In this document: positions 42,545 through 53,325 of the stretch, one piece after another
Position numbering within the stretch: the stretch's first letter is position 1
Layout of the letters: every line of letters begins with the position of its first letter
Source: Paenibacillus pabuli
Lineage (GTDB): Bacteria; Bacillota; Bacilli; Paenibacillales; Paenibacillaceae
Length of the DNA stretch: 64,000 nt
Reading direction: 5' to 3'
Assembly (NCBI RefSeq): GCF_023101145.1
Contig: NZ_CP073714.1
Span: forward strand, 2,666,001-2,730,000
Translations under genes and position numbers: made by a program
Notes under the pieces: generated by a model
The model's input: the letters and a program-made list of their open reading frames with translations, nothing else
What the model was told of the DNA's origin: nothing
The model's database searches: none

Positions 42545-43675
42545 ATGGAAGAACGATGGATTTTGATTGGGTTGCATGAAACGGAGGGTATTGGTAAAAA
42601 AACAATCTCGAAACTGCTGTCAGGACAATATCAACTGACGGAGTTGCTGGATTATTCAGAAGGAGATTGGATCGCTGCGGGGTTGCGCAAGGATCAAGCT
42701 GCACGTCTAACCAAACAATTCAATGTCGACTGGATTGAGCAAAGACAAGAGAGTGCTTATAAACAGGGGATTGAGGTCGTTACCTATCTGGATCAGGACT
42801 ATCCTATATTAATGAAGGAAACCGTTCAGCCACCCTGGGTAATGTACGGTCGCGGAGATATGGAGCTGTTGCACACTCAATCCATTGCAATGGTAGGAAC
42901 CCGCATGCCCACTGTATACGGACGCAAAATTGGTGAGAAGCTGGCGGAGCAATTATGCAAGGCTGGCTTGACCATTGTAAGCGGGCTTGCGAGAGGAATA
43001 GATAGCGTGTGTCACGATGCGGCTCTTCGTGCAGATGGCAAAACCATTGCAGTGTTTGGGACAGGAATTGACAACATCTATCCTCCTGAAAATACAAGTC
43101 TTGCCGAACGAATTGCCGAAACAGGACTACTCTTGTCGGAATATCCTCCGGGTACACGTGCCCGTCAAGGGTTATTTCCAGAACGTAATCGAATCATTGC
43201 AGGGTTAACCCTCGGTACATTGGTCGTTGAGGCTGATATCCGAAGCGGCTCACTCATTACTGCAGATGCAGCGCTCGAAGCGGGAAGAGACGTGTTTGCA
43301 GTCCCAGGTCCCATTACTTCTCCCAAAAGTCGAGGCTCACACAATTTGATTCGTCAGGGGGCAAAATTGGTGACCTCCGCCACAGATTTATTGGAAGAGT
43401 TTCGATTGGACTTGCCAAATACGGAGCAACTTCCTTACAATAGAGGACGTTCGACGGAACGCAGTGAAACTTCCAAGCAAGGAATATTCCCTGTTGTAAA
43501 ACTATCCTCAGATGAACAACGAGTTATTTTTCTGCTGGAGCAGGAGGAGCAATCACTGGACCAACTTGTGGAACAGCTCAACTGGGATTTTGGACATTTG
43601 CATTCAGTTCTGTTATCTTTAATCATAAAAAAGCAGATTAGCCAATTACCTGGGACCAAATACGCAAGGGTATGA
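42545..43675 (+). CDS. dprA: DNA-processing protein DprA
   Basis: Loads RecA on incoming single-stranded DNA in natural transformation. 376 residues: an N-terminal helix-hairpin-like region, the Rossmann-type DNA-binding core (MVGTRMPTVYG, SGLARGIDSVCHDAAL, SEYPPG, FPERNRIIAGL) and a C-terminal winged helix (about 315-376). Intact, unlike comM 4 kb upstream. The order sucD-dprA-topA-trmFO matches B. subtilis. Confidence 0.95.
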   Translation: MEERWILIGLHETEGIGKKTISKLLSGQYQLTELLDYSEGDWIAAGLRKDQAARLTKQFNVDWIEQRQESAYKQGIEVVTYLDQDYPILMKETVQPPWVMYGRGDMELLHTQSIAMVGTRMPTVYGRKIGEKLAEQLCKAGLTIVSGLARGIDSVCHDAALRADGKTIAVFGTGIDNIYPPENTSLAERIAETGLLLSEYPPGTRARQGLFPERNRIIAGLTLGTLVVEADIRSGSLITADAALEAGRDVFAVPGPITSPKSRGSHNLIRQGAKLVTSATDLLEEFRLDLPNTEQLPYNRGRSTERSETSKQGIFPVVKLSSDEQRVIFLLEQEEQSLDQLVEQLNWDFGHLHSVLLSLIIKKQISQLPGTKYARV

Positions 43676-43799
43676 CGATGCTGCGATCATGGCGGCATGT
43701 GAAAATAGATTATTAGCGGAAGTTAGTCCTGCTGCTAATGAAGTGAAGTATGAATCCAAAAACAAGCAGCAGTTTTATGACTGAGAGGAGGATGAACCT

Positions 43800-45890
43800 A
43801 TGGCGGATGCACTCGTAATCGTGGAGTCGCCCTCAAAGGCGAAGACGATCGGCAAATATTTAGGCAGCAAGTTCATCGTAAAAGCTTCGATGGGACATGT
43901 GCGCGATTTGCCAAAGAGTCAGATCGGCGTTGAGGTAGAGAACGATTTTAATCCGAAATATATTACGATCCGCGGCAAAGGTTCAATTTTGAAAGAACTG
44001 AAGGATGCACGAAAGAAAGTGAAAAAAGTGTATCTCGCAGCTGACCCGGATCGCGAAGGAGAGGCTATTGCTTGGCACTTGGCCCATGCACTTGAACTGG
44101 ACGATACGGCGGATTGCCGAGTAGTATTTAATGAAATTACGAAACAGGCTGTCAAAGATGCGTTCAAAACACCGCGCAAGATTAATATGGATCTGGTTAA
44201 CGCGCAGCAAGCAAGACGTATTCTTGATCGGCTTGTTGGATATAAAATAAGTCCTTTATTATGGAAGAAAGTCAAAAAAGGATTGTCCGCTGGCCGCGTT
44301 CAGTCGGTGGCCGTCAAAATCATTTTGGATCGTGAAAATGAAATTAATGATTTTGAACCGGAAGAGTACTGGAGTATTACTGCCAAACTGACAGCGGATG
44401 GAAACCCGTTTGAAGCCAAGTTCCATCAGTTGAACGGTACCAAAACCGAACTTGGCAGTGAGGCAGAAGTACAGGCTATTTTAAAACAGATCGAAGGGGC
44501 TTCTTTTACAGTCAAAGAAGTTAAAGAAAAAGAACGCAGCCGTAACCCTTCTGCTCCGTTTACAACGAGTTCTCTGCAGCAGGAAGCCGCACGTAAATTG
44601 AATTTCAGAGCTTCCAAGACGATGTCTGTTGCCCAGCAGCTATATGAAGGGGTAGACCTCGGAAAAGAAGGCACAGTAGGTCTCATAACGTATATGCGTA
44701 CAGACTCTACCCGAATTGCAGCATCGGCTCAGGAAGAAGCGAAGGAATACATTATTGGCAAGTACGGTGAGCCATTTGCACCAGAGACGCCTAGAAACTA
44801 TTCCAAAAAGGCAGCCAATGCTCAAGACGCGCATGAAGCGATTCGTCCAACTTCGATATTACGTGATCCGGATTCAATCAAATCGTTTATGAGCCGCGAT
44901 CAATTCCGGTTGTACAAACTGGTTTGGGAACGTTTTATAGCGAGCCAAATGTCATCTGCTATTCTGGATACATTATCTGTGGACATTGCTGCAGGAGATA
45001 CAATTTTCCGGGCAGCGGGTTCCAAGGTTCGTTTTCAGGGATTCATGAAGGTGTATGTAGAAGGTAATGATGACGGTACAACAGAAGAAGATCGCCTGCT
45101 GCCTCCATTGAAAAATGGAGATGTGCTGGAGAATCGGGAGATTGAGCCAAAACAGCACTTTACTCAACCGCCACCACGCTATACGGAAGCAAGGTTGGTC
45201 AAAACGCTGGAGGAACTGGGTATAGGGCGTCCGAGTACATATGCGCCAACGCTGGAGACCATTCAAAAGCGCGGATATGTTGCAATCGAAGAGAAGAAAT
45301 TCATGCCAACGGAACTGGGTGAACTGGTCATTGAACAGATGGAGGAGTTTTTCCCGGAAATCCTGAATGTGGAGTTCACTGCGAACATGGAAGGTGATCT
45401 TGACCATGTAGAGGAAGGGTCGGAGGATTGGGTCAAAGTACTCGCAGAATTCTACGAATCTTTTGAGAAACGTCTGGAGTTTGCAGAAGAAGAAATGAAA
45501 GAAATTGAGATTGAAGATGAAGTATCGGATGAAATATGTGAGAAGTGCGGCAAACCGCTCGTTTATAAGCTGGGTCGATTCGGCAAGTTTCTCGCATGTT
45601 CCGGATTTCCGGATTGCCGGAATACCAAGCCAATTATCAAGGATATCGGTGTAACCTGTCCGAAATGTAAGGAAGGGCATGTTGTTGAACGCCGCAGTAA
45701 AAAGGGACGCATTTTCTACGGCTGCGACAAGTATCCTGAATGTGATTTTGTATCATGGGATAAGCCATCAGCGAAACCATGTCCAAGTTGCGGATCACTA
45801 ATGATTGAGAAGCGGAACAAACAGGGGACACGATTACAGTGTACTTCATGTGATCATCAAGAGCCGGTGGAGGAACCGGAAGAAGAATGA
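43800..45890 (+). CDS. topA: DNA topoisomerase I
   Basis: Type IA enzyme that relaxes negative supercoils. 696 residues: Toprim domain ([24 protein letters not shown]), gate region with catalytic Tyr298 in YMRTDSTRI, and three C-terminal four-cysteine zinc fingers (CEKCGKPL...CSGFPDC; CPKCKEG...CDKYPEC; CPSCGS...CTSC). ATG 43800 follows GAGAGGAGGATGA. Length matches the Bacillus enzyme (691). Confidence 0.97.
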   Translation: MADALVIVESPSKAKTIGKYLGSKFIVKASMGHVRDLPKSQIGVEVENDFNPKYITIRGKGSILKELKDARKKVKKVYLAADPDREGEAIAWHLAHALELDDTADCRVVFNEITKQAVKDAFKTPRKINMDLVNAQQARRILDRLVGYKISPLLWKKVKKGLSAGRVQSVAVKIILDRENEINDFEPEEYWSITAKLTADGNPFEAKFHQLNGTKTELGSEAEVQAILKQIEGASFTVKEVKEKERSRNPSAPFTTSSLQQEAARKLNFRASKTMSVAQQLYEGVDLGKEGTVGLITYMRTDSTRIAASAQEEAKEYIIGKYGEPFAPETPRNYSKKAANAQDAHEAIRPTSILRDPDSIKSFMSRDQFRLYKLVWERFIASQMSSAILDTLSVDIAAGDTIFRAAGSKVRFQGFMKVYVEGNDDGTTEEDRLLPPLKNGDVLENREIEPKQHFTQPPPRYTEARLVKTLEELGIGRPSTYAPTLETIQKRGYVAIEEKKFMPTELGELVIEQMEEFFPEILNVEFTANMEGDLDHVEEGSEDWVKVLAEFYESFEKRLEFAEEEMKEIEIEDEVSDEICEKCGKPLVYKLGRFGKFLACSGFPDCRNTKPIIKDIGVTCPKCKEGHVVERRSKKGRIFYGCDKYPECDFVSWDKPSAKPCPSCGSLMIEKRNKQGTRLQCTSCDHQEPVEEPEEE

Positions 45891-45913
45891 ACGGATTAGC
45901 ATAATGGGGGTAA

Positions 45914-47257
45914 ATGATTTTGACAAATGAACAACAAGTAACCGTTATTGGTGCTGGGCTCGCAGGAACAGAAGCAGCTTGGCAGATTGCAAGTCGTGGT
46001 GTGCGTGTAAAACTTTACGAGATGAGACCGGTTGTAAAAACGCCGGCTCACCATACGGATAAATTTGCAGAGCTGGTGTGCAGCAACTCGCTGCGTGCCA
46101 ATGGGTTGACCAACGCAGTCGGTGTATTGAAGGAAGAGATGAGAATGCTTAATTCTCTCGTCTTGGGTGCAGCAGACCGTCATGCAGTTCCAGCAGGTGG
46201 AGCACTTGCTGTAGACCGGGATGGATTCTCAGGAGAGATTACATCTACGCTTCATCAGCATCCACTCATCGAAGTAGTCAATGAGGAGCTGACTTCTTTG
46301 CCGGAAGACGGAATCGTTGTTGTTGCAACGGGGCCTTTGACTTCACCGGCATTGTCCGAGCAAATCAAGGCCCTTATGGGAGAAGAATACTTCTACTTCT
46401 ATGATGCGGCTGCACCAATTATCGAAAAAGATTCCATTGATATGAATAAAGTGTATCTGGCTTCACGTTATGATAAGGGCGAAGCAGCGTACTTGAACTG
46501 TCCAATGACAGAAGAGGAATTCGATGTATTCTATGAAGCATTGATCACAGCGGAAGTAGCTCAACTGAAAGAGTTTGAGAAGGAAATTTACTTCGAAGGC
46601 TGTATGCCGATCGAAGTTATGATGAAGCGTGGTAAACAAACGGCTTTGTTTGGTCCGATGAAACCTGTAGGACTCGTCAATCCGCATACTGGGGAACTGC
46701 CTCATGCTGTTGTTCAGCTTAGACAGGACAATGCAGCAGGAACACTGTACAATCTGGTTGGGTTCCAGACGCATCTGAAATGGGGAGAACAAAAGCGTGT
46801 CTTTTCTTTGATCCCTGGACTTGAAAATGCGGAATTCGTCCGTTATGGCGTAATGCACCGTAATACATTTATCAATTCTCCCAAATTGCTTCGTCCAACA
46901 TATCAGTTCAAAGAGCGTCCGAACCTGTTCTTTGCAGGTCAAATGACGGGTGTAGAAGGTTATGTAGAATCTGCGGCATCCGGTTTAATCGCGGGTATGA
47001 ATGCAGCCAAAGCAGCGCTTGGACAAGAATTGGTGGTATTGCCAGTGGAGACTACATTGGGCAGTATGGCACAGTATATTACAACAGCAGATTTCAAACA
47101 TTTCCAGCCCATGAATGCAAACTTCGGATTGCTGCCGAAGCTGGAAACTAAAATACGCAATAAAAAGGAAAAGAATGAAGCACTTGCGCAGCGTGCACTG
47201 GATGGCATTGCCCGTTTTGCAGCAGAAGAAGGTCTAACCGTTCCGGAACGCGTGTAA
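45914..47257 (+). CDS. trmFO: Methylenetetrahydrofolate-tRNA-(uracil-5)-methyltransferase TrmFO
   Basis: FAD- and folate-dependent enzyme that makes ribothymidine 54 in tRNA. 447 residues with the FAD loop [25 protein letters not shown] (Cys near 56) and [10 protein letters not shown], plus the C-terminal [19 protein letters not shown] 45914 is used; TTG 45920 sits at a better distance from the GGGGG at 45906-45910 and would shorten the protein by two residues. In B. subtilis codV (xerC) follows; here hslV follows directly. Confidence 0.95.
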   Translation: MILTNEQQVTVIGAGLAGTEAAWQIASRGVRVKLYEMRPVVKTPAHHTDKFAELVCSNSLRANGLTNAVGVLKEEMRMLNSLVLGAADRHAVPAGGALAVDRDGFSGEITSTLHQHPLIEVVNEELTSLPEDGIVVVATGPLTSPALSEQIKALMGEEYFYFYDAAAPIIEKDSIDMNKVYLASRYDKGEAAYLNCPMTEEEFDVFYEALITAEVAQLKEFEKEIYFEGCMPIEVMMKRGKQTALFGPMKPVGLVNPHTGELPHAVVQLRQDNAAGTLYNLVGFQTHLKWGEQKRVFSLIPGLENAEFVRYGVMHRNTFINSPKLLRPTYQFKERPNLFFAGQMTGVEGYVESAASGLIAGMNAAKAALGQELVVLPVETTLGSMAQYITTADFKHFQPMNANFGLLPKLETKIRNKKEKNEALAQRALDGIARFAAEEGLTVPERV

Positions 47258-47283
47258 ATTAATCGTGGGAGGAGGCTGATATC

Positions 47284-47826
47284 ATGGATATGTCATTTCA
47301 TGCTACAACGATCTGTGCAGTTCGTCATAATGGAAAAGCAGCGATTGCCGGCGATGGTCAGGTGACCATGGGGCAAAGTGTTGTGATGAAAAATACAGCC
47401 AAGAAGGTAAGACGTTTATATCGTGGGCAGGTTGTGGCTGGTTTTGCTGGTTCCGTAGCGGACGCCATAACCTTGTTTGAAAAATTCGAAGGTAAGCTGG
47501 AGGAGCACCATGGCAATCTGCAGCGCGCAGCGGTAGAGCTCGCCAAGGATTGGCGCCAGGATCGGATTTTGCGCAAGCTGGAAGCACTCCTTATTGTGAT
47601 GGATAAAACAGGTATGCTGCTGATTTCAGGTGGGGGCGAAATTATTGAACCGGATGATGACGTTATCGCCATTGGTTCTGGTGGAAACTTCGCCTTGTCT
47701 GCTGCGCGTGCATTAAAACGCCATGCAGTGAATCTGGAAGCAAAAGACATCGCTCGTGAATCACTCCAGATTGCTTCTGAGTTATGCGTATATACCAACA
47801 ATAATATTATTGTTGAAGAGTTGTAA
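47284..47826 (+). CDS. hslV: HslV/ClpQ (CodW) protease subunit
   Basis: Proteasome-like peptidase of the HslUV complex. 180 residues, with [14 protein letters not shown] and the [15 protein letters not shown] block. GGGAGGAGG supports ATG 47284 ([10 protein letters not shown]). ATG 47290 would give MSFHATTI, leaving Ser as the N-terminal residue after Met removal, as in B. subtilis CodW, where a serine is the nucleophile. The Thr used in E. coli is present as the internal TT. Which N-terminus is mature is open. It precedes hslU by 136 bp. Confidence 0.92.
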   Translation: MDMSFHATTICAVRHNGKAAIAGDGQVTMGQSVVMKNTAKKVRRLYRGQVVAGFAGSVADAITLFEKFEGKLEEHHGNLQRAAVELAKDWRQDRILRKLEALLIVMDKTGMLLISGGGEIIEPDDDVIAIGSGGNFALSAARALKRHAVNLEAKDIARESLQIASELCVYTNNNIIVEEL

Positions 47827-47962
47827 GGAAAGTAATCTCCGTGATGGGGCATGATGATTGAATCGGCTCCAGTTATATCGTGGAGATTCTTTGTCCTTGT
47901 AGGTGAAATTTGTAATGTTCAATCTCATAACAAGGTTCGCATACTGGTAGGAGGGAAGCTAT

Positions 47963-49363
47963 ATGGATACTCAAGCATTAACGCCAAGACAAATCGTTGC
48001 AGAGCTTGATAAGTACATCGTAGGTCAAAAACAGGCTAAAAAATCGGTAGCGGTCGCCCTTCGCAATCGTTATCGCCGTAGCCTTTTGCCCGAACATACC
48101 CAAGATGATATTGTACCTAAAAATATTCTGATGATTGGACCTACTGGTGTTGGTAAAACAGAGATTGCACGTCGACTCGCCAAGTTGGTAGGAGCTCCAT
48201 TTGTAAAGGTGGAGGCTACCAAGTTCACGGAAGTGGGTTATGTTGGCCGTGACGTAGAATCCATGATTCGTGATTTGATTGAAACATCGCTACGGATGGT
48301 TAAGCTGGAACGTACAGAAAAGGTCAAGGACAAAGCGGAAGAGGCTGCCAATGAACGGATCGTACATATTTTGGCCCCTTCACAATCCAAATCCAAAAAT
48401 CAGCGAAATCCGTTCGAAATGATTTTTGGCAATAACGGAAACAATACGCCAGAAAATGATGAGCAAGAGCCGGATACAGGAGTAGCTGAGCGGAGACGCA
48501 AAATCAAATTTGATTTGTTATCTGGCAAGCTGGAAGATGACGTGATCGAGATTGATGTGGAAGATACCACACCAAATATGATGGATATGTTCGCGGGTCA
48601 AGGAAATGATCAGATGGGGATGAACATGCAGGAGATGTTCGGCAGTTTATTGCCTCGTCGTACTAAAAAACGTAAACTCGCGATTAAGGAAGCTCGCAAA
48701 GTTCTGATTCAGGAAGAGGCAGGCAAGTTGATCGATATGGATGATGTGACTCAGGAGTCCATTCGCCGGGCCGAACAAACAGGTATCATTTTCATTGATG
48801 AAATTGATAAAGTGGCGAGTCAGGGACGCGGTAGCGGGCCTGATGTATCCCGTGAAGGGGTACAACGTGATATTTTGCCAATTGTGGAAGGATCTACGGT
48901 AATGACCAAGTATGGCCCTGTCAAAACGGATTACATCCTGTTTATGGCAGCCGGTGCTTTTCACGTAGCAAAACCTTCAGATCTCATTCCAGAGCTTCAG
49001 GGGCGGTTCCCAATCCGTGTAGAATTGAACAGTCTGACACTTGATGAATTTGTATCGATCCTCACGGAACCTAAAAATGCTTTAACCAAGCAGTATGTGG
49101 ATTTGCTGCGTACGGAGAATATTGAGATTGAGTTCTCGGATGATGCCATTCGTGAAATTGCCAAACTGGCTGAGTCCGTGAATCAGAATACCGAAAATAT
49201 CGGTGCACGGCGTCTGCATACCATTCTGGAGAAACTTCTTGAGGATCTGTCTTTTGAAGCGCCAGAACTTACGCTTGAGCGTATGGTGATCACTCCTGAA
49301 TATGTACGTGAAAAATTGAATGACATTGCACTGGATCGCGATTTAAGTCAATATATCTTGTAA
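47963..49363 (+). CDS. hslU: ATP-dependent protease ATPase subunit HslU (ClpY)
   Basis: AAA+ unfoldase that feeds HslV. 466 residues: Walker [15 protein letters not shown] (about 56-69), I-domain insertion (about 110-245), Walker [12 protein letters not shown], and the C-terminal YIL tail that docks in HslV. ATG 47963 follows GGAGGGAAG. In B. subtilis codY comes next; here a 988-bp AT-rich gap follows. Confidence 0.97.
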   Translation: MDTQALTPRQIVAELDKYIVGQKQAKKSVAVALRNRYRRSLLPEHTQDDIVPKNILMIGPTGVGKTEIARRLAKLVGAPFVKVEATKFTEVGYVGRDVESMIRDLIETSLRMVKLERTEKVKDKAEEAANERIVHILAPSQSKSKNQRNPFEMIFGNNGNNTPENDEQEPDTGVAERRRKIKFDLLSGKLEDDVIEIDVEDTTPNMMDMFAGQGNDQMGMNMQEMFGSLLPRRTKKRKLAIKEARKVLIQEEAGKLIDMDDVTQESIRRAEQTGIIFIDEIDKVASQGRGSGPDVSREGVQRDILPIVEGSTVMTKYGPVKTDYILFMAAGAFHVAKPSDLIPELQGRFPIRVELNSLTLDEFVSILTEPKNALTKQYVDLLRTENIEIEFSDDAIREIAKLAESVNQNTENIGARRLHTILEKLLEDLSFEAPELTLERMVITPEYVREKLNDIALDRDLSQYIL

Positions 49364-50135
49364 CAGAGGGGTAATGCTCTGTTCAGAGCGTGTTTGAAGG
49401 TTGAACGACGGTATACAATGGATGAATAAAGGCAAAACGACTACACGGATATAGGATATTTGGTCCTGGATCTAACTGTAGAAGACTTTATTCAATCAGT
49501 CTGTATGCCGTTTATTTTTATTTCAGCCTAATATAATGCACTATTGTAACCGATAAAAGAGATGAAGTTATATAAGACGAAAGATAATCTAGGACTTGTG
49601 CCGCAGATTCATGTATTTAAACTCTAAAGACGTACTAACAACTCATAATTGATAATTCTATAAATTCCAATAAAAGGATTTTGTTTTTCCAAGTCTTGTT
49701 ATCGGTTTAATCAGTAGTTTAAGAAAGATTTGCATAAATGCGCAAAAAATGAGCGAGTTGATATTGTGAGTGTGACAAAATATTATTGTATGATTAAAGG
49801 GATCTTACTCTGTTTAAATGTTAAAAAAGTGTTTTGAAAATAAAGATGAAACAATTAATCAGGAATGGATATTCTGTCAATTATCTATTTCATAGAATAC
49901 TAAAGATTCTATCGGAAATTATAAGAAAGCTTATTATATCGGTAAATATTTCTAACAGAAATCAGTCTAAAGCATATCAATGCAGAACGGGTTTGTATTA
50001 TTATGATGTACTGAAACGTATAGATACATAGCATAAGTTTTAAGAATGTTTAAGAGCTTATATCGAGCGCTTAAGCTTATTTTTGTTTTGGGCCCCGACA
50101 TTTACGAAAAAATTCATAATTTGCAGAAAATACAC

Positions 50136-50174
50136 AAAAAGCTCTCTCTTTCAGAAAAGATAGGGCTTTTTTCT
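50136..50174 (+). terminator. Terminator-like hairpin upstream of flgB
   Basis: AAAAAGCTCT (50136-50145) pairs with AGGGCTTTTT (50162-50171) with one wobble, with an inner TCTTT/AAAGA stem and a T run. No gene precedes it for 770 bp, so it may end an unannotated RNA or a long hslU read-through transcript. Confidence 0.65.
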
Positions 50175-50267
50175 TATTGTAATATATCCCAATCTCGAAG
50201 AAACTTATGTTATACGACAACATCAGAGTTAATTCTACTTAAGTCCTAGAAAACCGTGTAAAAGCGA

Positions 50268-50289
50268 ATGTTTTTTGTCGAAAAAACAT
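50268..50289. promoter_or_regulatory. Spo0A-type box (TTTTGTCGAAAAA) in a 9-bp inverted repeat
   Basis: TTTTGTCGAAAAA at 50273-50285 contains TGTCGAA and matches the Spo0A box. It is the centre of ATGTTTTTT-GTCG-AAAAAACAT. It lies 63-84 bp upstream of flgB, where binding could control the flagellar operon. Confidence 0.55.
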
Positions 50290-50351
50290 ATGCATCCTGA
50301 CGGGAAAAGATTGAAGCTATTTCCATAATTACTAAAGAGAGGAGGGCGATT

Positions 50352-50759
50352 ATGAATCTTTTGAATGATATTAGTTTTCAAAGGCTGCAAGGTGCACTCG
50401 ACGCCTCCAACATTAGACAACGAACGATTGCTGACAACATTGCGAATGCGGACACCCCGTATTTCAAGCGTTCGGACGTTGCTTTTGAAGAAATGCTGCA
50501 GGAACAAATGAATGGGGATATGCCTGTTCTTAAAGGAAAAGTAACGGATTCAAGGCATTTTGTCATAGGTCCTTCCTCTTCCATACCTACACCGGTAGTT
50601 AATATGGACCAGTCAACCTCCATGAATAACAACCAGAACAACGTCGATGTAGACAAAGAAATGAGTCTTCTGGCGGAGAACCAGCTGCGTTACAACGCTT
50701 ATATTCAGCAAGTGAATGAACAGATCAAAATGATGCGTGTTGGAGTCGAAGGGAGATAA
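50352..50759 (+). CDS. flgB: Flagellar basal-body rod protein FlgB
   Basis: Proximal rod subunit, 135 residues. RQRTIADNIANADTPYFKR is the rod/hook N-terminal motif, and the C-terminal LAENQLRYNAYIQQVNEQI forms the coiled-coil partner. ATG 50352 follows AGAGAGGAGG. First gene of the fla/che-type operon that runs to the end of the window. Confidence 0.96.
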   Translation: MNLLNDISFQRLQGALDASNIRQRTIADNIANADTPYFKRSDVAFEEMLQEQMNGDMPVLKGKVTDSRHFVIGPSSSIPTPVVNMDQSTSMNNNQNNVDVDKEMSLLAENQLRYNAYIQQVNEQIKMMRVGVEGR

Positions 50760-50764
50760 CTTAG

Positions 50765-51217
50765 GTGAACATCAGTAACAGTTTCAGTATCAGTGCATCG
50801 GCTCTAACGGCTCAGCGTTTGCGAATGGATGTTATATCTTCCAACATTGCTAACGCGGAGACGACTCGCGCGAGTGTAACCAACGGGGAGGCGGTTCCTT
50901 ATAAGCGCAAGATGGTTGTGCTTGAACCCAACAAGACTTCCTTCAACAGTTTGCTTCAAAACCAGATGAAAAGAAGTGGGTCTGGAGAGGGAGTTCGGGT
51001 ATCCGAGATTCGTGAAGATCAGTCGCCTCTAAAACCGGTCTATGATCCTACACATCCGGATGCCAACGCTGAGGGGTATGTATACATGCCTAACGTGGAT
51101 ATCGCGAAAGAAATGGTAGACATGATTTCGGCTTCACGTTCATATGAAGCAAACGTTACAGCCTTGAACTCAACCAAAGCAATGATATCTAAGGCATTGG
51201 AGATTGGAAGAGCCTAG
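50765..51217 (+). CDS. flgC: Flagellar basal-body rod protein FlgC
   Basis: Proximal rod subunit, 150 residues, beginning at GTG 50765, 5 bp after flgB. SALTAQRLRMDVISSNIANAETT and the end ANVTALNSTKAMISKALEIGR are family hallmarks. Exported by the flagellar type III apparatus encoded downstream. Confidence 0.96.
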   Translation: MNISNSFSISASALTAQRLRMDVISSNIANAETTRASVTNGEAVPYKRKMVVLEPNKTSFNSLLQNQMKRSGSGEGVRVSEIREDQSPLKPVYDPTHPDANAEGYVYMPNVDIAKEMVDMISASRSYEANVTALNSTKAMISKALEIGRA

Positions 51218-51281
51218 TTAACGGCTTAAAGGTGGAACGATCCATAAAACCAAAGAACAGAGATGAAAGGGAGGGACATTA

Positions 51282-51593
51282 ATGATTCAGAACAACATGT
51301 TTAGCATACAAGGGGTTCAACCGCTTCAGATGCAAAGCACGGCACAAAGTAAACCATCTACACCAGCCGAAACCATTGAGAGCTTCGGTACATACCTACA
51401 GAATGCGCTAGGGTCTGTAGCTGCACAGGAGACCCAAGCACATGAAATGTCAAACCAATTCCTGGTTGGAAAAGCGAACGTTGATCAGGTGATGATCGCT
51501 TCTGAACAGGCCCTGTTGAGTCTTCAACTTACGACTCAAGTCCGAAACAAAGTAGTCGAAGCATATCAGGAAATTATGCGTACGCAATTGTAA
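51282..51593 (+). CDS. fliE: Flagellar hook-basal body complex protein FliE
   Basis: 103-residue adaptor between the MS ring and rod. A variable N-terminus is followed by SFGTYLQNALGSVAAQETQAHE and the C-terminal VQVRNK-type end (LTTQVRNKVVEAYQEIMRTQL). ATG 51282 follows GAAAGGGAGGGA. A small AGCAGC/GCTGCT hairpin (51638-51655) lies in the 137-bp spacer before fliF. Confidence 0.95.
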   Translation: MIQNNMFSIQGVQPLQMQSTAQSKPSTPAETIESFGTYLQNALGSVAAQETQAHEMSNQFLVGKANVDQVMIASEQALLSLQLTTQVRNKVVEAYQEIMRTQL

Positions 51594-51730
51594 AATGGCT
51601 TACATGCGCTTCGACAACAGCGCTGATAACTACAACAAGCAGCTGCGATGCTGCTCCTGACCGTTAAGCTTTAGAATCTATAGAGATTGCGGAAGGACAG
51701 ACTAAGCAAAGTTTCGGATGGGGTGACAGA

Positions 51731-53314
51731 GTGAATGAGAGAATTGCCCAGTACAGGGATAAGGCATCCCAGTATTGGAATAGTTTTAGCAAAAAGCAAA
51801 AAGTATTATTTATTTCCACCTTCTTGTTTTTAATTTTGGCTGCAGTTGTACTAACCATGCAATTGTCAAAGACGGAATATGAAGTTGCTTTCACGGATTT
51901 GAATGCAAGTGACTCAGCAGGTGTCATTAATTATCTTGATTCATCTAATATTCCATACAAATTAAGTGCAGATGGCAAAACCATATCTGTACCGAGCACG
52001 GATGTTGCTATTGCAAAAGTGAATATCGGATCACAAGGAATTATTCAGAATGGTTCATTAGGTTATAAGTCATTCGAGGAATCATCATCCCCAATCGGGA
52101 TGACGGATAAAGAGTTTGATGTGAAGTATAACAATGCATTAAACGGAGAAGTGGAGCAGCTGCTTCAACGGATGCAAGGCATACAGGATGCCAAAGTTTT
52201 GGTCAATATGCCAAAAGATAATATCTTTGCTGGATTGGAAGAACAGGATAAAGCATCAGCATCAGTGGCCCTGCAGTTTAAACCGGGTTATCACCCCAAT
52301 CAGGCTGCTGTAGATGGATACTTTAATTTGGTCAAGACAGCCATTCCCAATCTGCCTATTGAAAACATAACGATTACAAATACGGATGAAGCGGAATTGA
52401 TTCCGACAGCCCGAGGTGGTAGCGGGGGATTATCTTCTGAAGTCCAAGAGAACATGGCGTTACAGAAGAAATTCGAAAATGATGTTCGTAATAACGTGAA
52501 ACAATTTCTTTCCCAGATTGTGGGTGACGAGAACGTCAATGTTCTGGTTGCTTCCAAGCTTAATTTTGACAAGGAAACGCGGAAAGAAAATCTGGTCACA
52601 CCGGTCGATGTAGATAACATGAAGGGCATCGAGATTAGTGTGCAAGAGATTCAAAAGAGTTATACCGGAGCAAGCAATCCAACAGGCGGTGTTGCTGGTA
52701 CCGGCCAACAGGATGTTCCGGGTTATCCATCATCAGATGCGTCAGGTAACTCGACCTCGGAAGAAACATCGAGCACTAAAAACTATGATGTCAACCGAAT
52801 TGTTAAAGATATCGTTTCCAGTCCATATACTGTAAAAGATTTAACCATTAACGTTGCGGTTGAACCACCGGCAGGACAAACAGAATTACAAGCACCGGTT
52901 CATGATGCGATTGAAAACATTTTGGTTAACATTGTTCGCGCATCATTGGCAGACTCAGGCACTGTAATAAGTGACGCAGATTTGGTCAAAAAAGTTTCGG
53001 TAATGTCACAAGGTTTCCAGACTGCTGCGGCAACCAATACAGGTTTCCAGCTTTCCACCGGAATGATGTGGGGCATAGGAGCACTGGTGGCAGCATTGAT
53101 TGCAGTGGTTGTTATTTTGTTAGTGCGCCGTCGTCGCAAACAAAACGAAATAGAAGAAGAGGACATTCCTCTTCCTGTGGCAACAGAGTTTCCGTCCATT
53201 ACGTTGGACAGTGTAACGAACGAAAGTCAAGTGCGCAAACAATTGGAGAGTTTGGCAAAGAAAAAGCCAGACGAATTCGTCAATCTGCTGCGTACGTGGC
53301 TGGCTGACGAATAG
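51731..53314 (+). CDS. fliF: Flagellar MS-ring protein FliF
   Basis: Base of the flagellum in the cytoplasmic membrane. 527 residues: first transmembrane helix about 26-46, ring-building motifs (VAFTDLNASDSAGVINYL; GYKSFEESSSPIGMTDKEF; VLVNMPKDNIF), a Ser/Gly/Thr-rich loop (about 310-350), second transmembrane helix about 440-460, and a C-terminal FliG-binding tail. The start is GTG 51731 behind GGGGTGA. Confidence 0.95.
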   Translation: MNERIAQYRDKASQYWNSFSKKQKVLFISTFLFLILAAVVLTMQLSKTEYEVAFTDLNASDSAGVINYLDSSNIPYKLSADGKTISVPSTDVAIAKVNIGSQGIIQNGSLGYKSFEESSSPIGMTDKEFDVKYNNALNGEVEQLLQRMQGIQDAKVLVNMPKDNIFAGLEEQDKASASVALQFKPGYHPNQAAVDGYFNLVKTAIPNLPIENITITNTDEAELIPTARGGSGGLSSEVQENMALQKKFENDVRNNVKQFLSQIVGDENVNVLVASKLNFDKETRKENLVTPVDVDNMKGIEISVQEIQKSYTGASNPTGGVAGTGQQDVPGYPSSDASGNSTSEETSSTKNYDVNRIVKDIVSSPYTVKDLTINVAVEPPAGQTELQAPVHDAIENILVNIVRASLADSGTVISDADLVKKVSVMSQGFQTAAATNTGFQLSTGMMWGIGALVAALIAVVVILLVRRRRKQNEIEEEDIPLPVATEFPSITLDSVTNESQVRKQLESLAKKKPDEFVNLLRTWLADE

Positions 53315-53325
53315 AGGTGAACGCA

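Larger units (their letters stand above)
49364..50351. other. 988-bp AT-rich gap at the usual codY position
   Basis: No codY or other recognisable gene. Two short frames (49834-50031 and 50046-50249) lack ribosome binding sites and look like chance. Hairpins with T tracts occur at 50055-50084 (AGCTTA/TAAGCT, then TATTTTTG) and 50136-50174, which implies transcription through this region. A Spo0A-like box and the flgB leader lie at the right end. Confidence 0.5.

Noticed and set aside
49834..50249. Two short frames (65 and 67 codons) in the hslU-flgB gap
   Set aside because: They have weak or no ribosome binding sites and AT-driven Ile/Lys/Asn composition; the second runs through a terminator-like hairpin.
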